Of a stretch of DNA of 64,000 bases, positions 1-8,637 are shown piece by piece. The stretch is from Marinobacterium iners (GTDB taxonomy: Bacteria > Pseudomonadota > Gammaproteobacteria > Pseudomonadales > Balneatricaceae), in NCBI RefSeq assembly GCF_017310015.1, contig NZ_CP022297.1, positions 1,488,001-1,552,000 of the forward strand. Reading direction: 5' to 3'. The notes beneath the pieces were generated by a model. It was not told the DNA's origin and made no database searches. It saw nothing but the letters and a program-made list of their open reading frames with translations. How positions within the stretch are numbered: position 1 is the first letter of the stretch; the number at the start of each line of letters is the position of its first letter. The position numbers and the translations under genes are program-made.

Positions 1-643
1 GTATCTTAAAGCCCAGATAGGACTGGAATGGACCGATTGATTTAACAATGCCTGACGTTGCTCCACTATCAGGCGTATTGGTGAGATGGCCGTCTTGAAT
101 CACGAAGGAGGACATAGAGCCATAGGAGACGTCGAACCCGTCCAGACTGGTCAGCGGATCGACGTAAGCTGGCGCTGCCTGAGAGAAACTATAAGACCCC
201 ACTTCCGCCTTCTCCGGATACCACTGCTCAGATCCATCCCCCCGAACATGAATGCGCTGCGCGGTAAACTTCCAGGGCTTCAAATACGGGTTCACGCCCA
301 AGTAACATTGACGCAGCACCACGGATGTGACGCCGCGATAGGCGCTCATCACGGCGGAGCCGATCTTGGCCAGCAAGTAATCGTTTTTGGCCTGATCCGG
401 GTGGCCGGATAGGACATCAATGTCGCCCTGGATGCCGCCCTCTCGCTTATCCCCGCCGAACAGTTTTGGCTTGTCGATGGTCACGCGAGCAGATGCCGCC
501 GTATTGGCTGTTGCTTCTCCTATCCACGCCTCTTTACCGCCCACGTCGATTTTCACGATCTTGTCGATCGGTCCGTGGCACAGGACCATGTGAGCCCCGA
601 GGTAGTATTTATAGCCAACCGTTACGCTGCTGCTGCCGCCCAC
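1..643 (-). CDS. Phage tail tip / central tail protein, N-terminal part (runs off the left edge)
   Basis: An open frame begins with GTG at 643, one codon after the stop of the preceding gene (same frame, TAA at 649-647), and stays open to position 1. A ribosome binding site CAGGAG lies just upstream, inside the preceding gene. The product starts V-G-G-S-S-S-V-T-V-G-Y-K-Y-Y and continues with a hydrophobic stretch containing MVLCHGPIDKIVKIDVGG, the usual beginning of the large tail-tip protein of Mu-like siphophages. It would sit at the distal end of the tail and help in host contact. It ends the gene order tape measure, tail proteins, tail tip. The C-terminal part is outside the window. Confidence 0.8.
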   Translation of the reverse strand, partial: MGGSSSVTVGYKYYLGAHMVLCHGPIDKIVKIDVGGKEAWIGEATANTAASARVTIDKPKLFGGDKREGGIQGDIDVLSGHPDQAKNDYLLAKIGSAVMSAYRGVTSVVLRQCYLGVNPYLKPWKFTAQRIHVRGDGSEQWYPEKAEVGSYSFSQAAPAYVDPLTSLDGFDVSYGSMSSFVIQDGHLTNTPDSGATSGIVKSIGPFQSYLGFKI

Positions 644-646
644 TGC

Positions 647-841
647 TTAATGCTCCTGTTCCGCGGCCGCTATGGCCTTGTCCGCCAAAGGGCATTTCAA
701 TTCGCGCAGCTCGGACACGGGCACACCCTCACGGAAGCGCCGCATATCAAAGCTGTTACGATCGCACCAGTTGCGCACGCCGGCCGCACACCAGCCCATT
801 CGGCGTAAGGTCTGAAAGGTCACAACAGGCTCGGCCGTCAT
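647..841 (-). CDS. Small phage tail-module protein, function unknown
   Basis: A 64-aa frame (MTAEPVVTFQTL...) overlaps the preceding gene by 4 bases and is followed directly by the tail tip gene, so it is translationally coupled within the tail operon. It contains two Cys (WCAAGVRNWC) and ends in a charged, mostly helical segment (ELKCPLADKAIAAAEQEH). Similar-sized proteins lie at this point in other Mu-like siphophages, but I know of no assigned function. Position suggests a tail-tip assembly or structural role; this is inference. Confidence 0.7.
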   Translation of the reverse strand: MTAEPVVTFQTLRRMGWCAAGVRNWCDRNSFDMRRFREGVPVSELRELKCPLADKAIAAAEQEH

Positions 842-1071
842 TTACCTGCGTCCTCTTTAATGGCCTCGGTCCTCAGGTCGCCGTACCAGGTCACCGACGC
901 GGAGGTGATCGTGCGAGTACCGAACAGCACCGGGATGCTGGCCCCTTCCTGTACTGTCGGCACGTTCGAGAACTCATCCGGTTTAACGCCCGGCTGCTGA
1001 GGTTTAGGCGTCAGGATGTACGCGACAACTTGCAGAGCAACAGCAACGAGGAATGGAACCCAGAAACCCAT
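838..1071 (-). CDS. Small tail-module protein with N-terminal hydrophobic segment
   Basis: The frame is open from 1119, but ATG at 1071 is preceded by GAGG at good spacing and gives a 77-aa product beginning MGFWVPFLVAVALQVVAYIL, one predicted membrane or hydrophobic segment. The C-terminal half holds VQEGASIPVLFGTR, resembling the N-terminal part of tail-tip proteins of long-tailed phages, where a similar IPVxFGT segment occurs. It lies between the BR0599-type gene and the small gene at 647-841, with a 4-base overlap to the latter. Probably a tail-tip component; the exact role is unknown. Confidence 0.72.
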   Translation of the reverse strand: MGFWVPFLVAVALQVVAYILTPKPQQPGVKPDEFSNVPTVQEGASIPVLFGTRTITSASVTWYGDLRTEAIKEDAGK

Positions 1072-1078
1072 AAATACC

Positions 1079-1906
1079 TCACACAATCGAGTTGATGTTG
1101 TTGCCGTCGAAGGGGCCATCTACGGGGATAAAATCAAAGCCACCGTAGTTATCCACGTTGTTGAACTTCGCCGCGCATGTCGTGGCGGATCGATCACAGC
1201 CGGGGTACAAGGTGACTAAATCGCCCACCTGCAAGCCCATGATCGGTCGGTTAATTGATACAGAGTTACCGGCGTGTCCGACAACGAGCCTCATTGCTCC
1301 CTGGAACTCCAAAATACCGGCGGTGTAGTACCCGTCAGGCTGGCCAGAGGCGGCAGGGATGCTCAGGTTTAGTTTGTTGACGATGTTGTCAATCGCGCCA
1401 CTCAACGCGTAATCCTGCCGCACCAGGTTGCACCCAGGGCCGTAATGGACATGCCGGCAATGACGGGTATACCTGGCCCGAACCCCTGTGCGCTTCAACG
1501 ACGTAGAGATCCTCTCGCAGGCCACTACCGCTGCCGGATACTCCCACGCCATATTGATCACACGCCCAGACCACAGCGTCAGCACCTGCTGATCAGGATC
1601 ATCCAGCTGTACAGCCTTGAGCTTTATGGTGACCGTTTTTTCAGGGGGCTGGATCTGATACAGCTCGGCCAGTGGATTGATGCGTGGCATGCTCAAACGC
1701 AGAGCATTGCCATCATCCGGGTTACCGTCATCGGTAATGCGGCCACGTTCAAGTGCAATCGAGGTGTAGGTAACAGCCCCGATGGTGATGTCATGATCGG
1801 CGCTGGTGAAACACAAAATATCTGATGCACCGTCACCATAACGAAACTCATACAGCTCGGCGGGCCGGCTCGCATAGCCGGTTTGCGAATACTCAAATTG
1901 ACTCAT
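1079..1906 (-). CDS. Phage BR0599 / DUF2163 family tail protein
   Basis: ATG at 1906 follows GGAGG at ideal spacing, giving 275 aa; the longer open frame to 1942 lacks such a site. The N-terminal half (MSQFEYSQTGYASRPAELYEF) and the cysteine/histidine motif RHCRHVHYGPGCNL near residue 150 are typical of the BR0599/DUF2163 family. These proteins lie between the tape measure and tail-tip genes of phages and gene transfer agents and are thought to form part of the distal tail hub. The start overlaps the end of the upstream gene by 4 bases, so translation is probably coupled. Confidence 0.82.
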   Translation of the reverse strand: MSQFEYSQTGYASRPAELYEFRYGDGASDILCFTSADHDITIGAVTYTSIALERGRITDDGNPDDGNALRLSMPRINPLAELYQIQPPEKTVTIKLKAVQLDDPDQQVLTLWSGRVINMAWEYPAAVVACERISTSLKRTGVRARYTRHCRHVHYGPGCNLVRQDYALSGAIDNIVNKLNLSIPAASGQPDGYYTAGILEFQGAMRLVVGHAGNSVSINRPIMGLQVGDLVTLYPGCDRSATTCAAKFNNVDNYGGFDFIPVDGPFDGNNINSIV

Positions 1907-3111
1907 GCAACGTCCTCCACTATCTGAACTGCGATCGCACACTTCGCCACCTCGTCAGTGATCCACTCAACTTCCAGCCGATCGCTGGCCAGGCGGCAGA
2001 CCGTGACCAAAGAGGCTTGCACGCACTCCCATGGCGCGTAGGCTTCGCCCCAGCTCTCGGTTGTTGTGATCACGGTGACACCATCATTGAGGTTGGCTGT
2101 TAGTGCGGTGATCTCGAAAAATGCCAGGCTTCGGTCACGCTTGCGGACCATCAGGTGGGTGTGTACAGGGTCACTCGACAAATACATTCCCAACTCGGTA
2201 CCAGGCACCTCAAAGATCGCACCAGGCGTAACAGGCGTCTGCAGGTGCAGGTCAAACCAAGTTGGCATCAGGAACGGCCGTTGCCGACCACGGCAGCGAT
2301 CGAAAAACGCCAGCCACCAGTCGACTTCGTCGCGGCTTTCAGTGAGCACCTCGCCCTTTCGAGTGCGTATGGCCACATCCCCATCGGTTTCATAGGCAGA
2401 CGGACCCAACTCAGCATCCACCATCACAGGTGCCCAGTTGTAGCCGATCTCGGGAGTACTCCCCCAATTGACAGGGCGAATCAACACCTCCAGATCACTT
2501 ATAACCAGGTCAGCCGTCAGCGAGGACGTACCCGGTGCGCGGCTATCGACGAGACAACTGAAATCAAGGCCCGCACGCAGCAGGCCAGATGTGAGTCTAC
2601 GACCCGTGAAGCGGGATCGAAGCTGTGCCAGCTCGGCAGGGTATACGGATGTGAACGCGGGCCAATTTGACTCCAGTGTATCGACCAGCGTGACAGACAA
2701 TCGGTCGGCAGCAACGGTTTCGATCTGTTGCGCTTCTGGCTCCTCGCCGTTCCTGTGGAGTACCAGATAATCACCGGATCGCCTCTCATAGGACACCGGC
2801 TGTGTAAGCTGGAGTGTGTTGCCACCAGCCGAAACGGCTACAGCCAAACGATGTGACCGCTGCCACATTGGCAATAACAATACATGCGGCTGCAAAGCGG
2901 TCATCAGGTAATCGAAATTGGCCGCATCGCGCCCCTCAAGCAACACCTCAAATGAAACATTCTTTCGCGGTTTGGAACGTAACGCACGGCGCTGCTCGGT
3001 ACCGTCACGACTGCGCATGACATCGGTTTTATAATCACGTCCTTCAATAAGAGGGCTGGTCCAATTGGCCGGGTACGGGAAAATGGCGGCGACATTGTTG
3101 GGCAGTGGCAT
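1903..3111 (-). CDS. Phage distal tail protein (putative), 402 aa
   Basis: The gene starts 3 bases after the tape measure stop and overlaps the BR0599-type gene by 4. The product has no signal peptide or membrane segment. It has an N-terminal segment rich in charged beta strands (RSKPRKNVSFEVLLEGRD) and a second segment with a similar layout further on (ESRDEVDWWLAFFDRCRGRQRPFLMP), suggesting a two-domain tail hub protein. Mu-like siphophages carry an unnamed protein of this size directly after the tape measure. A distal-tail role is inferred from position and shape, not from a clear family match. Confidence 0.75.
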   Translation of the reverse strand: MPLPNNVAAIFPYPANWTSPLIEGRDYKTDVMRSRDGTEQRRALRSKPRKNVSFEVLLEGRDAANFDYLMTALQPHVLLLPMWQRSHRLAVAVSAGGNTLQLTQPVSYERRSGDYLVLHRNGEEPEAQQIETVAADRLSVTLVDTLESNWPAFTSVYPAELAQLRSRFTGRRLTSGLLRAGLDFSCLVDSRAPGTSSLTADLVISDLEVLIRPVNWGSTPEIGYNWAPVMVDAELGPSAYETDGDVAIRTRKGEVLTESRDEVDWWLAFFDRCRGRQRPFLMPTWFDLHLQTPVTPGAIFEVPGTELGMYLSSDPVHTHLMVRKRDRSLAFFEITALTANLNDGVTVITTTESWGEAYAPWECVQASLVTVCRLASDRLEVEWITDEVAKCAIAVQIVEDVA

Positions 3112-3114
3112 AGC

Positions 3115-6100
3115 TCAGCCCTCCAAAATCGCGCGGAACGTGCTTTTTTCCGCTTTGAAAATGTTCTTGATCTGACGCACGGCCGTTGGGGTCGACAGCG
3201 CAGACTGGGCGAGGTCATCGGGATCAAGGAGGTTCATGATCTGAATCGTATCCCGGCCACTGCCCGAAGAATGTGTGACCGGCGGCATCAGGGCATCAGA
3301 TGAAACAGCACCACCATCGGCATAGCCCTGGAAGCGTTGCAGTGCGGCCATGCCGTCACGGCGAAACGCCTCCATGAAGGCCATGGCACCGGGCTCACGC
3401 ATGCGTTCTTGTGGCTGGACGTACTCGCCAGCGTGGACGATACCGGCCGGTTCATATTTGCTCCCAGGGCCAGTGTAGCCCCCATTTGCAAACCCAGCTG
3501 GCATAGCCAATGCCATCGCCATGGCATTTGTTGAAACGAGTGCTGCATTCGCGCCTGCCGCATTAGCACCGAACGATGCCAAGGATGCAAGCGCTGCAGC
3601 AGGTGCCCAAGCCAACGCCACCTGACTGGCTGCCAGTGTTTGCTGCGCCATCATGGCGGTAGTAGCAGCGGTACCCAAGGCCTGGTTGACCAAATACTGC
3701 ACACCCAGCCTGATCAGTGCACTGATCATGTCAATCGCGACTGTACGCGCCACGTTACCCAGAATCTCTTTGAGACTGGCCCCTTCGACGGCAACACGCG
3801 CCAGTCCATCAGCCAACCCATCAACCCAGCCCTTGGCACCGCGTCCGAATATATCGGCAAAACCAGCCTCCAGTGTGGTGAAGTCATCCAGGAGTTGCCC
3901 CAGCCCTTCAACCAGAACGCTGCCCATGTCACCTTCGCCCAAGCTATTCATCAGGGTGGCTGTTTCAACGTTCAGGCGAGCAATCTGGTTCGTGTAGTAA
4001 TCGCCCGTGATGGCACCTTGCTCGAACGCATCATTCAAGGCTGTAATACGCGCCGCTACATGTATGATTTCCCCGGCAGTGTCATCCCAAACAGAACGCA
4101 ATTCCGACGCCATGGCTTCGAAAACGTCCAGCTCCAAATCGGTGCCGGGCATGTTTTCGATCATTGCCTGGATACGATCCCGGCGCTCTGCCGCTTCCTG
4201 TTCCAACTGATTGCCGGTTAATGCTGCCCTGAGCGCGGCTGTCGCCGCTTCATCCTTGCGCAGATCGATCCCTTCACGCAGCAGCTGGTTGGTCAGCTGG
4301 ATCATCTTCGCCTCGATCTCGCGCTCCTTCTGGGGCAGCTTGAGCAGGCGGGCCTGCTCCTCGATCTGGCGGTTGATCTGACGCATGGGGTCGATCTGGT
4401 TGAGGTAGCTCTCGCGGGTCTTGGTCAGCTCCCGATTGTATTGCTCCTGCGTGATAACACCCCGTGAGAGGAGTCGATCCGCTGCCTGACGGGCCGCGTT
4501 GTAGCGGGTCTGCACGCCGATGGTGGCGGTGTAGATACGGTCCATCTCGGACTGCACCTGGTTGGCCTGGCGAATCAGTACAATCTTTTGCTGCAGGGCT
4601 GCAGCTTCTTCCTTACTCAGCGTGATTTTGTTGCCCAGCAACTGCTCTTCAATGCGGTCAAACTGAACCTGGGCTTCGCGCTCGGGTTTGAGCATGTACA
4701 GACGCGACAACTCGTTATCCAGCTCGGTGTTGACCTTGGCCAAGCGATCGGCGCGGCTGAGGTCATCCTCACTGGCACCGCGTGACTCACGCAGGGCATC
4801 GTTGGCGGTGGCCAACGCCAGGATGTTCTGGGCCAGTTCTGAGTTGACATCGATCTGGTTCTTGCGCAGGAACGCGAGGGCTTGTTCGCGCTCGGTCAGA
4901 TTCTGTAGACGTTCATTCTGTTTCTGCAGTGATTCCAGATACTCACCGGCTGCCTTCTGGCCATCAAAGCGGCTATCGTTTTGGGCCTGGCGAAGTTTGG
5001 CTACTGCCGCTTCCAAAGAGCGAACTTTCTCATTGGCTTCATCCAGGGTCGGCATACTGTCATCCCAAAGCGGGATGTCGGTGTCGTTGAGCTGCTGGAT
5101 ATAGTCACGAGTTTCTTTAGCCTGTTCGAGCATCGTTTCGAGCTGCTCGACACCACCCTCTAACTGATCAAAGCTGGCAGCTTTCACATCTGGAATATTC
5201 AGACCGCGAATGATGTCTCGGGTGGCATTGCGGATACGCAGGCTGGCTCGTTCTGTCGCGGAGGCGGCGCGATCCATACCCGACTGGGCATCATTGCCGA
5301 AATCGATAAAGGCCGTTGCTGCCAGGCCCAAAGCCACTACAATGCCCAAGGGTCCGCCCAGCATTGCCAGGATACGTCCGCCGATAGCGGTCAAGCCGAC
5401 AATGGCACGGGTCAACAGGCTGGTAGCCACACTGGCTGCTGAAGCGGCTGCAGCAGAGGCGGCTGTCGCCGTCGTCAGAGACGCTGTCGCGACAGCCGCC
5501 GCTTCGCTTGCGACTGCACGGGTACCAAGCGCTGCAGACAATCGTGCTTCCGCTGCCGTATGTGCAGCAACGGCAGCCGCCGCTTTCACATCTAACGCAG
5601 CCTTACCGCTGAGCCCTGTGGCCGCTGCTGCAAGTGCAGCTGTTCGGCGCACCTCGGCGGCAGTGGCAGCTACATCCGCTTCGGCCGAAATCACCGCAGC
5701 ACGTGCTTTCTCAAGCTCTGCTACAGAGGCGGTCTTGGCGGCAACGGCAGCACCCTCATCAGCCAGCGCCTTTTGCATGGCTGCTGTGGCTGCTGCCTTT
5801 TGCATGGCTATATTCTTGATACCCTCCGAGGTCATGGCTGTGAGCGAGGCCACGACACGACCAGCCGTCAAAACAAGCGCAGTTTCAAGAGCAGCATCAA
5901 CGATATCCAGATTGTCGGAGAGTACGTCCAGAAGGTCGGCCAAGTCGGTAATGACGGTCGATACAGCTTCACCCGCACCGGTACCGCTGGACAAAGTACC
6001 CACCAACCGGGTGAATGCGGTATCAAACTCCGTTGCAGCCTGTGCAATGGTCTTGACGCGTGTTTCGAACTGCTCATCGACACTGGCCGCTGCTGCGCTC

Positions 6101-6912
6101 AAGGCATTGACCAGCACATCAGCGGTCAGCTCGCCTTCATTTGCCATTTCACGCAGCTTACCGATATCGACGTTCAGCCCTTCAGCCAGTGCCAACGCCA
6201 AGCCTGGGGCCTGTTCCATGACCGAGTTGAATTCTTCGCCACGCAGCACACCAGAAGCCAGCCCTTGACCAAACTGGACCAAGGCCGCTTCAGCGCTGGC
6301 GGCCGAGCCACCGGAAATGGCAATTGCCTTGCTGACAGTTTCCGTCAGACGTGCTGATTCCTGCTGGGTAATATTCAGCCGCTCGGCATTTTGAGTGAAA
6401 CGCTGATATACAGCGGCAGTGGAGTCCAGCTGCTGGCTGGTAGCGCGTGCAATTTGATAGACGTCTGCAGATGACTGCGACAGGGCCGCTTGAGTGTTGG
6501 TCACCAGACGGAGCCGGTTTTCATAGGCAGTCCAGGCATCGCTGGCCTGGGTGATCTGCGCCAAGCCAAAACCGGCAGCCAGGGTGAGCGTCACCGCCTT
6601 CACCGAGGCGGCCAGAGCGGTCATCCCGCCGCCAAGCTGCTGGGTATTTCCTTGAAGTTGATGGGTGGCGCTGGTGGCCGACTGGATCGCTGCGTCATAC
6701 TCCCGAGTCGCCCCTGTGGCGCGCTGCATATTGGTAGCAGCCGAGGTGCCCAGTACGCCGATGCCACCCGCTGCCGAGCGACTGGCATTGCCGGCAGAAC
6801 CGGCACTGGCGGTAGTCTCATCCAGCGCTGCATCCAGCTGCTCGATCTGACGGATCGCCTGTTGCAGGTCGGCTTTAATACGGAGTGCGAGTTCGAGATC
6901 TTTATTGGCCAT
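3115..6912 (-). CDS. Tail tape measure protein
   Basis: A 1265-aa protein with an alpha-helical, coiled-coil N-terminus (MANKDLELALRIKADLQQAI), a motif region LASGVLRGEEFNSVMEQAPGLALALAEG typical of phage tape measure proteins (TP901-like core), several hydrophobic segments in the 470-545 range (LGGPLGIVVALGLAATAF), long Ala/Gln-rich coiled coils, and a C-terminal Gly/Ala-rich hydrophobic region. It sets tail length and takes part in DNA ejection. Its length predicts a long tail. It follows the G/GT chaperone genes. Its ribosome binding site AGGTGA lies in a hairpin (6915-6939), and a repeated late element lies 49 bp upstream. Confidence 0.95.
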   Translation of the reverse strand: MANKDLELALRIKADLQQAIRQIEQLDAALDETTASAGSAGNASRSAAGGIGVLGTSAATNMQRATGATREYDAAIQSATSATHQLQGNTQQLGGGMTALAASVKAVTLTLAAGFGLAQITQASDAWTAYENRLRLVTNTQAALSQSSADVYQIARATSQQLDSTAAVYQRFTQNAERLNITQQESARLTETVSKAIAISGGSAASAEAALVQFGQGLASGVLRGEEFNSVMEQAPGLALALAEGLNVDIGKLREMANEGELTADVLVNALSAAAASVDEQFETRVKTIAQAATEFDTAFTRLVGTLSSGTGAGEAVSTVITDLADLLDVLSDNLDIVDAALETALVLTAGRVVASLTAMTSEGIKNIAMQKAAATAAMQKALADEGAAVAAKTASVAELEKARAAVISAEADVAATAAEVRRTAALAAAATGLSGKAALDVKAAAAVAAHTAAEARLSAALGTRAVASEAAAVATASLTTATAASAAAASAASVATSLLTRAIVGLTAIGGRILAMLGGPLGIVVALGLAATAFIDFGNDAQSGMDRAASATERASLRIRNATRDIIRGLNIPDVKAASFDQLEGGVEQLETMLEQAKETRDYIQQLNDTDIPLWDDSMPTLDEANEKVRSLEAAVAKLRQAQNDSRFDGQKAAGEYLESLQKQNERLQNLTEREQALAFLRKNQIDVNSELAQNILALATANDALRESRGASEDDLSRADRLAKVNTELDNELSRLYMLKPEREAQVQFDRIEEQLLGNKITLSKEEAAALQQKIVLIRQANQVQSEMDRIYTATIGVQTRYNAARQAADRLLSRGVITQEQYNRELTKTRESYLNQIDPMRQINRQIEEQARLLKLPQKEREIEAKMIQLTNQLLREGIDLRKDEAATAALRAALTGNQLEQEAAERRDRIQAMIENMPGTDLELDVFEAMASELRSVWDDTAGEIIHVAARITALNDAFEQGAITGDYYTNQIARLNVETATLMNSLGEGDMGSVLVEGLGQLLDDFTTLEAGFADIFGRGAKGWVDGLADGLARVAVEGASLKEILGNVARTVAIDMISALIRLGVQYLVNQALGTAATTAMMAQQTLAASQVALAWAPAAALASLASFGANAAGANAALVSTNAMAMALAMPAGFANGGYTGPGSKYEPAGIVHAGEYVQPQERMREPGAMAFMEAFRRDGMAALQRFQGYADGGAVSSDALMPPVTHSSGSGRDTIQIMNLLDPDDLAQSALSTPTAVRQIKNIFKAEKSTFRAILEG

Positions 6913-6914
6913 AA

Positions 6915-6939
6915 CATCACCTGAGAGATATAGGTGATG
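6915..6939 (-). promoter_or_regulatory. Hairpin covering the ribosome binding site of the tape measure gene
   Basis: On the minus strand CATCACCT and AGGTGATG form a perfect 8-bp stem with a 9-nt loop, ending three bases before the ATG at 6912. The 3' arm contains AGGTGA, the Shine-Dalgarno sequence of the tape measure gene. The structure would lower initiation unless opened. The sequence is clear; the regulatory effect is inferred. Confidence 0.55.
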
Positions 6940-6960
6940 GTGGCATTGATCAGGCGGTGG

Positions 6961-6981
6961 GTAATTTGAACGAGGGCAAAA
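6961..6981 (-). promoter_or_regulatory. Late repeat element, copy A (upstream of tape measure)
   Basis: Minus strand reads TTTTGCCC, then TC, then GTTCAAATTAC. The same 21-bp element with two variable bases occurs at 12374-12394 and 20338-20358, each time upstream of a leftward late transcription unit. It lies 49 bp before the tape measure start codon. It is probably part of a late promoter or the binding site of the phage activator (Mor-like). I do not see standard sigma-70 hexamers. Confidence 0.65.
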
Positions 6982-7035
6982 AGTTATTCAGATGTCAGGG
7001 CACATGGCAGGGCTGGCCAGCCCTGCAGTACAACG

Positions 7036-7673
7036 TCATTTCCTCAACTCCTTCAGCAGTTTCTTAGCCTCATCACCGCCACAAGTTGCCAGGTTGGTAT
7101 CAACAAGCCTGTCGGCGCGCCTGCGTCGATGTAGACGCAAGGCGGCGTTGTGGTGAAGGATCAGCTGGCGTTCGGTGTAGCGGCCGATGCGGTCGACGTC
7201 GTGTCCGTTGGCGATGAGGTCGGCATAGATGTCGGCCCAGCGGAGGCCTGAACGGCTTTTCGCTGCGCTTCCAGCAGATCCGTGATCGCCCGCGTCTGCA
7301 GCGCGCGCACGAAAAAAGGGCCGTTTACACCCCACCAGGTCATCAGCAATGCCTGGCCGTCGGCATCGTTGAGCTGCTCGATCCAGGCTCGGTCCACATC
7401 GGCGGCCGTGGCGACCAGCTGCAGCACGGCATCAAGATGCTCAGCCACCACGTCGATCACCCCATCAGTGCTCAAGCCTCCAGACCTGAACAGCTCACCC
7501 AGGCTATCGATAAACGGCTGGGCGATCGGGCGGATCTTCAAGCCTTCGACAAAACCGTATTCCCGCACCGTGATCAGTTCACCCTGAATACGCAGCTGGC
7601 GTTCAGGGTTGAGGATCTCCAGATCGCTCTGGTGATCCTCAACCGACTGCGGCTTATCGGTCAGCCGAGCCAT
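7036..7673 (-). CDS. Tail assembly chaperone GT-type fusion made by -1 frameshift
   Basis: The G-like frame (7161-7673) and a second frame ending at 7036 overlap. At 7260-7257 the minus strand has codons CGA-AAA-G, where tRNA-Lys can slip from AAA to AAA. After a -1 shift the frame continues S-R-S-G-L-R-W-A-D-I-Y-A-D-L and stays open to 7036, giving a product of about 211 aa. The extension contains RYTERQLILHHNAALRLHRRRR and ends KKLLKELRK, basic and helical as in known T-type chaperone domains. Such fusions assist tape measure folding in lambda-like and Mu-like siphophages, and the pair lies directly before the tape measure as expected. The frameshift is inferred from sequence only. Confidence 0.7.
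7161..7673 (-). CDS. Tail assembly chaperone (G-like), non-shifted product
   Basis: A 170-aa acidic, helical protein (MARLTDKPQSVEDHQSDLEIL...) between the tail tube and tape measure genes, starting within the last codon of the tube gene. The N-terminal two thirds (LRIQGELITVREYGFVEGLKIRPIAQPFID) match the pattern of phage tail assembly chaperones, which bind the tape measure before tube polymerisation. The final Ser/Thr/Pro/Ala-rich tail after the slip site (PTSMPTSSPTDTTSTAS) is low complexity, as expected when the alternative frame encodes the conserved part. Confidence 0.8.
   Translation of the reverse strand: MARLTDKPQSVEDHQSDLEILNPERQLRIQGELITVREYGFVEGLKIRPIAQPFIDSLGELFRSGGLSTDGVIDVVAEHLDAVLQLVATAADVDRAWIEQLNDADGQALLMTWWGVNGPFFVRALQTRAITDLLEAQRKAVQASAGPTSMPTSSPTDTTSTASAATPNAS
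7254..7262 (-). other. Probable -1 programmed frameshift site
   Basis: Minus strand CGAAAAGCC in the zero frame CGA-AAA-GCC. The four A residues let the lysine tRNA re-pair perfectly in the -1 frame. It joins the G-like frame to the open frame ending at 7036. The site is weaker than the canonical lambda heptamer because the CGA codon does not re-pair. Confidence 0.55.
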
Positions 7674-8428
7674 CAGGCAGCCCCCGGCATCAGCATACGG
7701 CCATAGCCGCCCAGCTCAGGATCGACCTCGTTGTGGGAATCGTTCAACAGGGTACCGCTTACTTCCAGGCCACTCATGGTGGTGGCGTGAAAATCAATTT
7801 CATTCGTCATGTTGAACTTCGCCCTGTACAGTTCAACACGGGTAAGATCCTTGGCTCCGCGCACGGTATTTTGGGCCACCACGATCAGGTAACGCTCAAT
7901 GGAGGTCTCAGTGGCGATCGCAATATCCTTACGCGCTCCGTAGTCATAGGCTGCACTGAACGGCTGAGTCAGCGCAGCAGGATCAAGAATCTCGATCATG
8001 CCGCCTTTGGCATTTTCAATGCGGTAATGAGTGCCTTCAGTCAGGGTGACTGGCGTGGTGGCAGAGTCTTCCAGCACGGCATTGCTGATATCGACCTCAT
8101 CCAAGGCCACGAAGTTACCCGCCACCAGATCCGCAGGCAGCACTTCACCGGTTACGCTGCCCGAAGCCACGGTATTCACCGTACCGCCCAAGCCGATGGC
8201 GAAGTTCTCCGGCTCACCGTAGTTAAAGGTCAGGGTAAAGTTAGCTTCAACACCGGTTTGCAGGGTCGCACTGGTACGGCGCTGGCCGGAGTAGGACTCC
8301 TGGCGCTTCTCTTCGTTGGCGGTGAACTGCGTCTTCAACAGCGCATCGCCCACCCAGCGGGCAGACCTGGGCTTGCCGTTCACGTTTTCCGCCAGGAACA
8401 CTTTGCCCTGCAGTGAAAAATCTTTCAT
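7673..8428 (-). CDS. Major tail tube protein (putative)
   Basis: A 251-aa protein starting MKDFSLQGKVFLAENVNGKP, rich in beta strands and Thr/Gly, with segments such as TLQTGVEANFTLTFNYGEPENFAIGLGG and HYRIENAKGGMIEILDPAAL. Proteins with this organisation and size lie before the G/GT chaperones in B3/D3112-type phages and form the tail tube. No sheath gene is visible nearby, which fits a non-contractile tail. The stop codon overlaps the start of the chaperone gene, indicating coupling. Confidence 0.8.
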   Translation of the reverse strand: MKDFSLQGKVFLAENVNGKPRSARWVGDALLKTQFTANEEKRQESYSGQRRTSATLQTGVEANFTLTFNYGEPENFAIGLGGTVNTVASGSVTGEVLPADLVAGNFVALDEVDISNAVLEDSATTPVTLTEGTHYRIENAKGGMIEILDPAALTQPFSAAYDYGARKDIAIATETSIERYLIVVAQNTVRGAKDLTRVELYRAKFNMTNEIDFHATTMSGLEVSGTLLNDSHNEVDPELGGYGRMLMPGAA

Positions 8429-8439
8429 TGGTTACCCCC

Positions 8440-8637
8440 TTAGCCCTTGGCTTTCGTGGTGGTTGCCTTGGCCGGTTCCGGACCGTCGGCGGCGATGATG
8501 TCACGCTTGATCAAGAACGCCCGCTGCGAGGCGGTGACCTTAATCTTCGCGTCTTTCTTCAGTCGTTTGCCGTTGTGGGTATGATCCTTCAAGAGGACCA
8601 CTTCAACGGTTGCAGGTGTAGGTTTCGGGGTGCTCAT
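8440..8637 (-). CDS. DUF2635 family phage protein
   Basis: A 65-aa protein (MSTPKPTPATVEVVLLKDHTHNGKRLKKDAKIKV...) with an N-terminal Pro/Thr segment, a central lysine-rich strand region and a basic tail. DUF2635 proteins accompany the gp37-like and tail tube genes of Mu-like phages; the function is unknown. The start overlaps the end of the gp37-like gene by 4 bases, within a tightly packed head-tail operon. Confidence 0.75.
   Translation of the reverse strand: MSTPKPTPATVEVVLLKDHTHNGKRLKKDAKIKVTASQRAFLIKRDIIAADGPEPAKATTTKAKG

Noticed and set aside
2895..2915. TCATCAG (reverse of CUGAUGA) in the tail gene, checked as another hammerhead core
   Set aside because: It lies inside a coding region and has no GAAA, stem I or stem III in the right order. 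Other CTGATGA/TCATCAG occurrences that I noticed were also coding.
5210..6268. 352-aa plus-strand frame opposite the tape measure gene
   Set aside because: Ala/Ser/Thr-rich, low complexity; it is the mirror of the Ala-rich coiled-coil part of the tape measure protein, with no ribosome binding site or family.
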